This document shows, in pieces, positions 1-11,529 of a stretch of 64,000 nucleotides of DNA. How positions within the stretch are numbered: position 1 is the first letter of the stretch; the number at the start of each line of letters is the position of its first letter. The notes beneath the pieces are model-generated. The model saw only the letters and a program-made list of their open reading frames with translations, was not told the origin of the DNA and did not search any database. The translations under genes and the position numbers were made by a program. The DNA is from Voacanga thouarsii (Eukaryota; Streptophyta; Magnoliopsida; Gentianales; Apocynaceae), in the NCBI GenBank assembly GCA_026120185.1, contig JANUWF010001101.1, forward strand, positions 2,542,001 through 2,606,000. The letters run 5' to 3'.

Positions 1-1930
1 ACCATCATCGCAAAACACTGAATGATTCCCCAATCATGCTTATATTGACTCCCAATGTACTTAGCACACATGCTGAAAATTATCAGATTTTGTTACAATT
101 GATTCACTAAGCTTACTATTACAACTACTATTTTTTGTATAATAAAAAAAAAAGGCTGTCTTTTTTTTTTTTTTTTTATCAAATAGCTAACATACTTAAA
201 ACATAATGAAATTGACAAAGATTATACCACATCTAACTTAGCAAACTTCCCTTACAATTTCATACAACAGCTAACATACTTAGAACATATTGAAATTGAC
301 AAAGTTAATACCACATCCACCTTAGCAAAATTCCCATACAATTTCATAGACTATAAGATAAAACACATTTTCATATTCAATTTTATTAATGTTTTAATGA
401 AATTGTGCATCATACATGGGCTTCTGATGGTAAACCATCCTCGCAAAACACCGAATGGTTACCAAACATGTTTATATTTACACTCAATATACTTAGCATA
501 TGATAATATTTACAAAGCCTATGGCACATATAACTTAGCAGAATTTCCTTTTATATATCCCACATTCATATGATTCTAAAAACCAGACTATTATACCATG
601 CATGACAATCACATACTCCACTCAACAACTATCCCAGTACAATGCATAATATAATGCAGCACAATGAAATGACACAAATAAATACTCAGGTGCACAATAA
701 ACAATGTAAATTGCATAAAATATATTATTTTTTTAATTATTAATAACAAAAGATACTATTGTGCTTGAATATAAAAAAAAAACCCCACATGCTGAAAATT
801 ACCAAATTTGCTTACAATAAATTCAGTATAGCAACAGAACAATTATGCATCATATGTGGGCTTATGATGGTAAACCATCGTCACAAAACACCAAATGGTT
901 GCCCAAACATGTTTATATTGACACCCAATATACTGAGCACATGATGAAATTCACAAAGCTTATAGCACATCTAACTTAGCTAAATTTCCTTATCCCTTCT
1001 TAGTATAGAATAAACAGTACATTTACATATATAATTTTATTAATATTTTCAAGAAATTGTGCATCAAACCATCGTCGCAAAACACTGAATGGTTCCTCAA
1101 TCATGCTTATATTGATGCCCAATATACTTAGCACACATGCTAAAAATTATCACATTTTGTTACAATTGATTCACTAAGCTTACTAACAACTACTATTTTT
1201 TTGTATAATAAAAAATAAAAGATTGTTTTTTATCAAACAGCTAACACACTTAGAACATAATGAATTTGACAAAGATTATACCACATCTAACTTAGCAAAC
1301 TTCCCTTACAAAGTTGTTTTCCATCCAAAAATAACACACCACATATTTATTCAAGCAATTTCTTCATGCAACAACACACATAGAAATAATACCTCAATAA
1401 AACCTCAAAACTTCATACTTTTCCCATATCTTCATAAAATAAATTATTTTTTCGCATAAGTTCACATAGACACTGCAATTAATATCCTCATGACATTATG
1501 CATCATGCATGGCCTTTTGCTGATAAACCATTGTCACAAAACACTAAATAACTACCAAATCATGATAACATTAACACCAATATACTAAACACACAATCAA
1601 AATTGTGCATCATACGTGGACTTATAATGGTTAACCATCGTCATAAAACACCGAATGGTTGCCCAAACATGTTTATATTGACACCCAATATACATAGCAC
1701 ATCATGAAATTCACAAACCTTATACCATATCTAATTTAGCAAACTTCCATTATGCTTTTGCAAACTAAAATATAAAATACATTTTCATATTCAATTTTAT
1801 TAATGCTTTCATTAAATTATGCATTATACGTGGGCTTTTGATGGTAAACCATTGTCGCAAAACATTGAATAGTTCCCCAATCATGCTTATATTGACGCAC
1901 AATATACTTAGCACACAATCAAATCAATTA
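1..1930. repeat. Array of about eight degenerate interspersed repeats
   Basis: A core of about 100 bp recurs, in whole or part, near 1, 402, 842, 1058, 1490, 1601 and 1813. It reads roughly as a GCATCATACGTGGGCTT block, a palindrome GATGGTAAACCATC, CGCAAAACACCGAATGG, then a TTTATATTGACACCCAATATACTTAGCACA tail (sampled in pieces). Partial copies of the flanking ACATAATGAAATTGACAAAG block sit near 200, 285 and 1255. Spacing is irregular, so this is not a simple satellite. No coding sequence is evident. It may be the eroded interior of a larger element. Confidence 0.75.
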
Positions 1931-2269
1931 ACTATATACCATATTTATCTTTTAAAAAAACAACCTATATTAATTAATCACAAATAATAAATTTTAAACA
2001 CTCAACTACCACAGGAAATTTACTAAATTCCCCACCCCCCTCCCCTAAAAATCCATCATCCATTTAAAACTAAAACTTAAACCTAGTAGTCATGGCCAAT
2101 GTCAACCATCCACAATCAACAGTTTTCTCCATCCTCAATACACAACCCAGCAAAAGATATACCCTAAACCTAATGATCTTATCTCAATTCTATTCTACAA
2201 AATCTCATATACAGAAGACATTGAAAACAGGTTTGATTTCTCATAACTCATAACTCATAAGTCCTCAAA

Positions 2270-2536
2270 AGTAAAAACTTTAGAGCCAATGATTCTTGAA
2301 ATCATGCCGCCACCAATGATAGTTACTCTGAAAATTCCACTTCATATATAAGCAACAAATACAAATGAATCAAATGACACTAGAAATAATTAGCTCTTGA
2401 GAACTTTACCTTAGATGCAAAAGGAACTACCCATTGGTGTTCAGCATATGATATGCTTGCAAAATAAAGTACTCCATTGCTATCCCCACCAAATATGAAT
2501 TGCAGTCCCTTATAACAAGATGCCCTATGTTGAAAT
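2270..2536 (-). pseudogene. Fragment of a BTB/POZ-discoidin protein gene (At2g30600-like)
   Basis: Reading the minus strand, 2536-2410 encodes RFQHRASCYKGLQ, then FIFGGDSNGVLYFA, then EHQWV. As I remember it, this resembles the start of the F5/8 type C (discoidin-like) domain of the plant BTB/POZ protein typified by Arabidopsis At2g30600. The segment starts after a TTAG acceptor and ends at an AAG|GTAAAG donor. A second segment from about 2327 (VTIIGGGMISRIIGSKVF) lines up with the next stretch of the same domain at its T, I, SR and KV positions but is diverged, one base out of phase and soon stopped. The BTB domains and the rest of the discoidin domain are absent. Most likely a captured or decayed fragment. 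The family call is confident; loss of function is inferred. Confidence 0.7.
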
Positions 2537-4129
2537 CTAACATTGCATTGAACAAGAGTAAAAAAGCCATTAGAAAACATCATGTGTCTATTAAACAATA
2601 TATACCAAATTCAATCTGCCAACAAGTAGATAGCACAATAGCCAGCAAACAAAATGAACCACATCATACAATAATAAACATGGAAATATTACAATCATTC
2701 AAATCTAATCAATGCAAATATTACATTGTTTAACAGAAAGTGTTTGCTGGCTTATTTCCTAAATCTACTTCAAAATAGTAGTTTTTTTTTTATAAATTAA
2801 ACCACACATCCTCCTTGCCCTGCAATAATGACATTCAAACTCCACAAAACCAGAGCCAACTTCAGTCCCTCCCTTTTGTCTTTCCTAAAAAAACATGGTT
2901 GAAGTCCAAGTCTTAGTACCATGACAATATCCATCCAGCCATGATAATGCCAAATGAAAATTGCTCTTTGATCTATTACCACACAAGAATTACAGATGAC
3001 TATTCATTCTTTGTTCTATGATAGTACCATGGTACACGTACAGCATGTATCAAACCTCAAACACTTACCAATAATATTTTCTTAAACATAATTCTCGCAA
3101 ATATCACACCTACTCAGTCACAAAAAACTTCAGATTCAAAATACTAAAACTATAAACACAACTCTCTTCATCCCAAAATCAGCTCATTCAGTGAAAATAT
3201 GAATAAAAAGAAAATGATTGCAAAACAAAATGCAACTGCTACATAAATATATTATAAACCAATACACAAATCTCACCCACTGAGTCACAAACAAAGTACG
3301 TTCAAAGCTCAAAACACTCAACAAACCCCTCATCCACTAATCAAAACAATGCTATTAGTGATCTTTGTTAACTCTCTTAAAAAATAAAAACAAAAAATAA
3401 AAAGCTACCAAAAATTGATTTCACGACTAAGCAGAAGCTGAAAACACATTCTGTTATAAAAATAAATAAATCAAACCAAATGAATGAAACTTCATGCAAC
3501 CCATTTTAATACATACTGCACAAAATGAATCAAAGGCAACAGACACAAATACATACACAAATCTCGCCCCCTGACTCACAAACAAAACCAAATCTAAAGC
3601 TCAAAAGACCCAACAAAACCCTCCGACTCTAAACAAGATCTCATTGACAGAAAGATACGGAAAACAGATCCAAACAAAAACACTACTATTGCTCAAATAT
3701 ATTACAATAAAATCACATTTTACACAGAAATCTCACCATTCACACACAGAGAACTTCAAAACTAATGGTAGAAAATCCACCAATAAACTCTACTTTTGCT
3801 TCTGAGAAATGAAAACTTCAAACGAAGAATAGAAATCCCAGTTGCTAAGATAAATCGACATTGCACAGTCACTGACAGATTCGGCTCAGATGAAAAATAT
3901 ACCAACAAGAACAGCCCTAGAATAAACCTCACACTATTCAACGAAGAAAAAGCAAAACCACGAAGACAAAATGACAACGCGGAAGAGAACCACCTCTTAG
4001 TTCTTATAATATTTCGGATCTCAGAAAACATTTCAAACACACTGAATCTGGACTTCAAAAATCAATTAAATCCAATGAATTCAACCATCTAACATAAAAA
4101 TCATTAAAGCTTTATTTGATTATACCAAC
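2537..4129. other. Non-coding stretch with weak internal repeats
   Basis: No credible gene seen. A motif of the form ACAAATCTCxCCCxCTGACTCACAAACAAA followed by TCAAAxCTCAAAAxACxCAACAAA recurs near 3268 and 3558, with weaker versions near 3108 and 3728, so part of 3.1-3.75 kb is a degenerate repeat. Open frames at 3762-4092 overlap on both strands and match nothing known to me. Confidence 0.5.
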
Positions 4130-4175
4130 AAACATATCCACTTCACCAATTCAAACATATCCACTTCACCAATTC
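4130..4175. repeat. Tandem 23-bp duplication
   Basis: Two adjacent identical 23-bp copies (each beginning AAACATATCC and ending CACCAATTC) at 4130-4152 and 4153-4175. Confidence 0.9.
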
Positions 4176-5292
4176 CAAGTAATCTACTTAATATTCGTTG
4201 GGCTTCCTATACAAAAAGCCCAAAAACTAATGGACTAAGAAAAGGACCTCCTAATTCTATTCATAAAAATAGAAATCTATAAAGAATTAAATTTGAATTT
4301 CAATAAATAAATTAGCAATTCAATTTCAATTTAAATAATTTAGAATTTGAAAGAAAATAGAATTCTTTAATTTGATTTTGAATAAAAAATATATATTTGA
4401 ATTTGAATTCTATTTTTTAATATTTATTTCAATTTATTTTATTCAATTTCAAAAAATATATAATAATAATAGATATTAATAATAAATATATAATAATAAT
4501 AGATATTAAATAATATATATGAATAATAAATATTAATAATCATTAATAATTAATAAAAAAATATAGAAGTTCCAAATTCTAAGTAGAATTCCATACGTAA
4601 TTTATTAATTAACATCACGTGAGGTAATTAAATGTTTGTATAATTTTAAAGTTATGGTAGCAAAGATGATTATATAAAGAGGAGAGAGGTCACTTAAGAG
4701 AAAAATGGATGGACAAAACGTCACTTTCCAATAATGAAAGTTATTTTAAGTTATTAAAGAATAATGTAGTTTTAAAAGGACAAGATTTAAAGGACATGAT
4801 GTTTTTCATAAAATGATCCTAAAATAAAATTTAGAAAATGAACATTATAAAAAAATAACTTAATAAATTTTAAACTTTTTTTTCTTTTTTAATATTTCAT
4901 TGACAAACTATTTTTAATCTATATAGCACATATGCTATTTCCACCTATGTTACAATACCACATCCTTAACCAGTTATTCAATGACAAAAATTTCAACTTT
5001 ACAAATATAAATAATTATATACATTAGACTATTGAAATATTATAAAAATTTTATAACAACTAACTATGACAATTAAAGCTGATTAATATTTTTTATATAA
5101 AAATTAAAACTTTTCATATTATTAAAAATCACCAAAATCCATTGAAATAATTAAAAAAAATTACTTACCCCACCAACCTAGTAAAATATTAATTTGGAAA
5201 TTTTTTCTTTCCACTCAAACTTAGACCTATCTCTTAATTACATTTCATTTATATATAAATACAAATTAACCGTAGAACTACCACCTTACATA
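4176..5292. other. AT-rich intergenic sequence
   Basis: Very AT-rich, with short homopurine/AAT runs around 4440-4560. No gene or element boundary is recognisable. It ends at the 9-bp target duplication of MULE A. Confidence 0.5.
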
Positions 5293-5301
5293 TTGAAATT
5301 A

Positions 5302-5528
5302 GGGGTTTTGACCAAAATAGGAACGTTTTCAAAATAAGCTCCGAATAGGAGAACAAAATTTGTGGTATCCCCTTGGAGGAGGAACCTCGTGTCTACCAAA
5401 TCGCACCTCGCGTTTGACAAATGCGAGGTCTACTGCCCACAATCTTCTCAAAAATTTACTCTAAAAAATTTCCAAACGCATTAAATGCGTGAATACCAAA
5501 TTGCACCTCGTGTCTACCAAACACGAGG
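5302..5528. repeat. MULE A left terminal region with 23-bp palindromes
   Basis: After the terminal inverted repeat come palindromic blocks of the form CCTCGTGTCT-N-ACACGAGG. A full one lies at 5506-5528, a variant (CCTCGCGTTT...GCGAGG) at 5406-5428 and a half copy at 5384. The same 23-bp motif recurs at the other end of this element and in MULE B. Confidence 0.8.
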
Positions 5529-5589
5529 TGCATCAACTTTATCAATTCAAACCACATTTCATTTCTCTGCATTACAATTTTTAACAACA

Positions 5590-6678
5590 ACATTTTGTAT
5601 TTTTTTTTTAATTTCACATTAATTCTTTAACAAAAATATTATTATATGTAGACATTTAATTTTAGTTCTAGTTAATTTAATTTTTTATTTAAATAAACGA
5701 TTATATTTAATAAATTTTTTTTACTTAATTCCGTTCACAATATAAAATCACAGTTATCTTTATTAAAATTTTAAATTATTTTAATTCTCAATTAATACTA
5801 AAATTAAATCTTAATTTATTTTTATTGTCAAAAAATGACAATAAATTTTAATCCTTTTAATTTATTTTATTATCTTTAATCCATTAAACATAATATTTTT
5901 GAAATAATAATTTGTTTTTTTTTCTAATTCCTTTAAATTTAATTTTAATTTTCAGAGTTTAATTTAAAATTTTAGATGCTAAAATTTAATTACAATTATG
6001 TATAAAAATTAATTATAATTAATTTTAAATGTCAATAACATACACCTAAAATCTTCACGAGGTTTGACAATTTGATTTCTCTACAAAGAAATCCTTTAGA
6101 AAAAAACATGACTTCTCTGCATGGGAAAATTTCTTTAGCAAAAACATTTAGCAAATTTTTTTTAATTTCACATTAATTCTTTAGCAAAAATATTATTATA
6201 TGTAGACGTGTAATTTTGGCTCTATTTAATTTAATTTTTTATTTAAATAAATGATTATATTCAATAAATTTTTTTATTTAGTCCCATTCACAATATAAAA
6301 TCACAGTTATTTTTATTAAAATTTTAAATTAATTTTAAATCTCAATTAATACTAAAATTGAATCTTAATTTATTTTATCATAAAAAAATGGCAATAATTT
6401 TTAATCTTTTTAATTTATTTTATTGTTTATCTTTAATCCGTTAAACATAATAGTTTTGAAATAATAATATATTATTTTTCTAATTCCTTTAAATTTAATT
6501 TATTATTTTGGATGCTAAAATTTAATTTCAATTATGTATAATTAATTTTAAATGTGTACGTTAAAAAACATGTAGCAATTTTTTATTATTTCACATTAAT
6601 TCGTTAGTATAAATATTATTATATGTAGACATGTAATTTCCGTTCTATTTAATTTAATTTCTTATTTAAATAAACGAA
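5590..6678. repeat. Tandem partial copies of the MULE subterminal AT-rich segment
   Basis: A block reading TTAATTTCACATTAATTCTTTA, ATATTATTATATGTAGAC, TTAATTTAATTTTTTATTTA and so on occurs at 5590-6060, again at 6160-6560, and in part at 6575-6678. MULE B has a single inverted equivalent at 38800-39240. The third copy stops abruptly at ATAAACGA where CA/TA microsatellite and inserted sequence begins, so it is truncated by the insertion next to it. Confidence 0.75.
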
Positions 6679-6939
6679 GGGCATACACACACAATACACA
6701 CACATAATGTATGTATATATATATACATACATTTGCTATTAAATATACATACATTAATAGCAATAGATGCATATATGTCATATTCTTACATATATATCCT
6801 TAATAATATCTCATATGTATATTATATATATATGAATATTTCAACTTACAAATATCTTTTTGCATATTATACTATTTCAACACACACACATACTATATCA
6901 TATGTGTGTGTGTGTGTGTGTATAATCAAACATTAATTT

Positions 6940-8167
6940 TTTTTTGTGAATTTTTTAGATTAGTGACGGATTTGCAACGGAACAGGGTTTCATAAACCCT
7001 GATCCGTCGCAAATTGAAACGGATTTGTGATGGCCATCTAAAATTAAAAAATTAATTTATTTTTTTAAATTAAAAAAAAAATCCGTTGCAAATCCATTGC
7101 AAATTTGCAACGGATTTGCGACGACCATCCAAAATTTAAAAATAAATTAATTTTTTTAAAATTAAAAAAAAAAGGCATCGTAAATTTGCAACGGATTTAC
7201 GACAGCCATGTAAAATTAAAAAATAAATTTATTTTTTTAAAATTAAAAAAAAAAATCTGTTGCAAATTGCAACGGATTTGCGACAACCATCTAAAATTAA
7301 AAAATAATTTTGTTAAATTAAAAAAAATCCGTCGCAAATTCGTTGCAATGACCATCTAAAATTAAAAAATAAATTTATTTTTTTAAAATTAAAAAAAATC
7401 CGTCGCAAATTGCAACGGATTTGCGACGGCCATTAAAAATTTAAAAATAAATTTATTTTTAAATCTTGAAAAATTAGCCGTCGCAAATCCGTGGTTAATT
7501 AGCAACGGATTTGCGACAGAAAATTCTGTCGTCGCAGATCCGTCGCAAAACCCTTGCAAATCCATCACTAATTCACAAAAAAATTTACTATATAATTAAT
7601 ATATAACACAATATATTACAAGAACTTCAATAGCTTAGTGGTGGAATGCGTGTTCCCCCACAACAAGGACGCGGGTTCGAGCCCCAAATCCGATATAATC
7701 TCATAATATTCTTGACGGGTCGGGTTCTCAGCGGGCCGGGCCGATGAACGGGCAGGCCGAGTAGCTAATTAATTAATTTTTTAAATAAAAATTTTTGGCC
7801 GTCGCAAAATTAATTAATTTTTTAAATAAAATTTTTTCGCTACCACAAATTAAATTAATTTATTTTTTAAAATATTTGTTTTCGTCACAAAATCGTCACT
7901 AAATTATTTTAATTTTTGTAAATAAAAAATTTTTCTACCGTCGCAAAATTAATTAATTTTTTTTGCCATCGCAAATCCGTCGCTATGTTGATTATAAACT
8001 TAATTATAATGTCATCAATTAAATGACCGTCGCAAATCCGTCACTATTTGCGACGAATTTTCCTTCCGTCGTAAATTGCAATGCCATTTTTAACGACGGA
8101 CGTAATCCGTCGCTAAATGTGATTTGCGACGGATTTGGCCATTGCTAATTTATTTTTTCTTGTAGTG
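6940..8167 (-). mobile_element. CACTA (En/Spm-like) terminal fragment nested in MULE A
   Basis: Reading the minus strand from 8167 gives CACTACAAGAAAAAATAAAT, the classic CACTA terminus, followed by dense subterminal repeats of GCGACGGATTTGCGACGG type on both strands. At 8168 the MULE A PMD gene resumes (it matches MULE B near 38640), so this end is exact. I cannot find the opposite CACTA terminus. The left part, 6940-7600, is itself a large inverted repeat (TTTTTGTGAATT...AGTGACGGATTTGCAA against its reverse complement at 7555-7600), so this may be two nested non-autonomous elements or a rearranged one. No transposase is present. Confidence 0.75.
7625..7700 (+). mobile_element. tRNA-like Pol III box pair, probable SINE head
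   Basis: TAGCTTAGTGGT at 7631-7642 matches a Pol III A box, and GGTTCGAGCC at 7674-7683 matches a B box; the spacing is tRNA-like. The segment does not fold as a full tRNA, with no convincing acceptor stem. The best reading is a tRNA-derived SINE head or fossil tRNA sequence inside the CACTA-like insertion. The GC-rich stretch after it (7715-7765, CGGGCCGGGCCGATG) stands out from its surroundings. Confidence 0.55.
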
Positions 8168-8189
8168 GATGGACCTACATCGTCCTTAA

Positions 8190-10277
8190 ATTACCTATAC
8201 TGTCTCCAAGACGGCCTAGTGGATATACCAGCAGCAAACTCGCCCCCCGAAGAAACATACCTAGGATCGAAAATTAAGTGCTACGGAGTTAAAAAATCAT
8301 CGTGATCATCTGAAACCGTTGCACCTGGGACGAAGTCATCTGCAACTAGCAGAATTGGAGCGTAGTCATCATCAACTGCTGCAGGAGCATCTGACACATA
8401 AACATCTTCATCTCCATGCACCAGTGAGTAATACTCATGTGGGGGAATTTCCTCAACTGCAGCGCTCCGATGTGCCCGTCTACCGCCCCGCCTTATTGGT
8501 AGTTCTTGTCAAAACACTTATTGTGGAATCGGCGGTATCGGATCAGTAACATACGATCGTTTGGATAGCTCATACAGCATTCGATTTAGACGATCGATTT
8601 CGCCACTCGCAGTTAAAGTACGCATGGCAATATCGGACATTCTTCCGATTGCTTGTTGCATGTATGATGCATCATGTTAAGACGCTCCATTGCCTATATG
8701 CCAGATTCGGTACAGTGCGTCGATCTGCATATGCATTTTCAAGAATATCGTTAAAATGGTATAAAAATGACAGAATTCTATATATGCTTATATAAATGAG
8801 AAAAAAATAGACTTATGAGTACTTCAGCTGCCGAACTACTAGACTAATAGCCCACGGGATTTGGTTGTTGTATGGTAGAATTGCTAATTAATCACCGTAT
8901 ATGAGTCCAATACCACGCAAAATAATCAGGCGTAACAATAGCTTACCTGAAAGTGGGCTGTCCGGTGATAATATAAGTGTGTATGTTTATCCAATTAGCA
9001 CGGTGTAGAACATCCACCTCATCTCATCCAGCTCCAATAGTACGTAGGTCCCGCTAATGCAGATTTGACCCCATGTCAATAGTATTTGAAATTATTTGCA
9101 ACAATCCAAATTGCCGCATAACTCGATCGGGGTGATATAACTCAATCGTCTCCCAACACAATAGAGATGTGACAAAAATCCAAATTTGTTGGTCATGCGT
9201 ACAGTACGGAGGTAGAGATGCTAACATGTTCGCACCATAAAAGTTGCCAAATAAACTGTAAAAATAAATAAATTTAGTTTCAAACAATAAATAACAAGAA
9301 ATATTATTTAAAATTCGATTCCAAGCTTATAATATCATAGTAATACATACGTGATTGTGTCGCATCCGATCCAACTGATCCCTGTAAGCAATCAGCATAT
9401 GTGTTGGCGTGCGGGATAGTTCCAATGGACTCTGCCATACTGCTCCTCTAGGTACATTTCGGCTAATGTCTTCTACCAGGTGTACTCTATCCGATCTAAT
9501 AGTGGGAATACGCTTCCAAGCCCATAATTGTACTTCCAGTGAAATAATAATATAAGAAAAATATTTTATGATTTAACATAGTTAATTTAATTTTAGATTT
9601 AATTTAGTACCTGAATCAATAGAAATGGACCACTGATCTGATGTACCGTATAAACAGTAGCGTTGCACATGCAACGATACAAATGAGCTAATACTGCACT
9701 ATCCCAACTCAATGTACCAGTCAACTCGAGATTGCATATATACCTAAGAAAGCACAGATGAACTCGATTCCTGGATTTTTCGGAGAACAAAAATCCACCA
9801 ATAAGCTGCATAATGCGACACCTTGCATGTTGTGCAACTATATCAGAAGTCGCGTGCATTAGGAGAGGTTGAGCCAGTGCTCTCTCGAGTAAATTTAACG
9901 TCAATCTAGATCCATCTAGGTTTGTACCTGTGAGTCGAAAACCAAGGAGCGCATCACATAGATCTAGTAGCTCTGCTTGCGGGTAGTTGAACCCACAGCT
10001 AATAATTGGATCACCCTCCACGCGTAATCCAAAAAGAACTTCTACATCCTATAGTGTAATTGCGGCCTCTCCCATTGTAAGATGGAACGTGTGTGTCTTC
10101 TGGCACCATCTTTCCACCAACGTTATAATCAGGGGATGATCAATCTTCATATATGGCAAACGAATAATCCCACCGAACCCAACTATATCCATAAGTTGCT
10201 CGACCCGTGGATTGAATGGTCGAGCAATCCAAAAAGCGCTGTCATTGCGCTTTGCAGTGAGGACCGTATCTTCCAAC
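8190..10277 (-). pseudogene. Plant mobile domain (PMD) protein, MULE A copy
   Basis: Reading leftward from 10277, the sequence encodes a PMD protein of the MAIN/MAIL type carried by many plant MULEs. It includes WIARPFNPRVEQLMDIVGFGG, IPYMKIDHPLI-like and HTFHLTMGEAAITL segments, then EGDPIISCGFNYPQAELLDL (9599-10021). After an AT-rich intron near 9540-9598 it continues LWAWKRIPTIRSDRV, then PPYCTHDQQIWIF, and ends in the DEDVYVSDAP acidic tail and FDPRYVSSGGEF near 8230. Relative to MULE B there is a one-base insertion near 9250 and several stops, and the 3' end is cut by the CACTA insertion at 8167. PMD proteins of hosts act in gene silencing and genome stability; what the transposon version does is unknown. 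The frame is interrupted at 10021-10049 and its 5' end is a deletion junction. Confidence 0.8.
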
Positions 10278-10289
10278 TGTACTATGAAC

Positions 10290-11372
10290 TCACAACCCAG
10301 GATGCGCTTTTGCTTTCTTGTACTATGAACTCACGAACCAATCTGACAGACCACGATCGAACTGCCCAAAGTAACTCTTCCTTATTTCTGGACCACATTC
10401 CAATCCTTAAGTTATTATTAGATTATGACCATAAATCCATCCATCTGCTTCCCGTCGCCATTCCATCATATTCATTTTCCAGTTCTTGAGAAGTAGTCAA
10501 CCTGTCAAGATACATTAAATACGGTAGATTACACAACCGGTCGGGTTCAACGGTATATTACCAAGTTGTGGTATTACAGAAGGACCAGAACCATGTTCTC
10601 CAACATCACCATCCCCCTCGTCTTCGTCGAGGGTATCTTCCGTATTCGATCCATCAAAGTCGGATGTTGCTCCTAAACCATCTACGGTCGCCTCTGGAGC
10701 ACCTACCCAATTGGGTTCTCGAACAACCCACTCATCGACTGGGGTAATATCCAATGGAATATCTATTTCCATAGTAGAAAACAACGGCGTGGGGTTGGAC
10801 TGTGTTTGTATAGGCTGAATATTGACATGAAATGGAGGCGTGACAAACCCCATCAAAGTTGGTCCGACAACTGAGATATCTGGAACTATCGGAGTATAAA
10901 GGGATTGAAAATTATCACTTGAGAGATGTCCAGGATTACTGGCGTAAGCAGGCGTAGGCGCATTTAAATCAATATTAGCCCTGTGCACTGGAGTGGCTAA
11001 ATTCACTAATTCAGTGAAGGATTCCGTAATAGGCGTGGGGTTGTGTTGTTCTGCAAGATTTGTATCTGTTACATTTTGAATCTGTACCATCTCATGATGA
11101 ACATGCAGATCGATTGGTTGTCCCTTCATGGTGGATGCATAGTACCACAAGGTTTTCATATCTTCATTGTCTGTTATGAAAGTTGTTGTAAACCTTAGTG
11201 CAATGTCAAAAATAGTATCTTCTCTCATTGTTATTTGTAATTGAATAGTAGACATGTCTAATCCACGAAGTGTACATATTTTGTTGACTAAATTGAGGTA
11301 ACTAACTCGATTTTTAACAATCAATGCCTTGCGACATGGACCGTTAAAAAAATCACCATTTGGGGTACGCAT
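10290..11372 (-). pseudogene. MuDR-type transposase N-terminal part, truncated (MULE A)
   Basis: An open frame of 285 aa runs from an ATG at 11370-11372 to a stop at 10515. It begins MRTPNGDFFNGPCRKALIV and contains a PB1-like N-terminal domain (LDMSTIQLQITMREDTIFD), a long low-complexity Pro/Asn/Thr linker and an acidic DEDEGDGDVGEHG tract. The sequence goes on past the stop with a MuDR DNA-binding segment (MWSRNKEELLWAVRSWSVR, about 10300-10400). It then breaks off where MULE B continues into the MULE catalytic domain, and joins PMD sequence instead. No DDE residues, SWIM finger or zinc knuckle remain. It cannot be an active transposase; a short truncated protein could still be made. Confidence 0.82.
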
Positions 11373-11529
11373 AATCTCACAATCCTAATACAATTGTAAT
11401 CTAACAAGTTGTTCTAGTGACATTGTGCCAAAATCAACAATGTAAAAAAAATTTTTTCTATCAAAAAAATAAACAAAATAAAGTACGTCGCAACCTTGAA
11501 TTACTATATGAAACCAATATCATTAATAT

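Noticed and set aside
3762..4092. Overlapping 98-codon open frames on both strands
   Set aside because: They mirror each other, lack any known motif and lie next to degenerate repeats; a chance open stretch is more likely.
7625..7700. A functional tRNA gene
   Set aside because: A and B boxes are present but no acceptor stem or clear cloverleaf forms, so a SINE-type relic is preferred.
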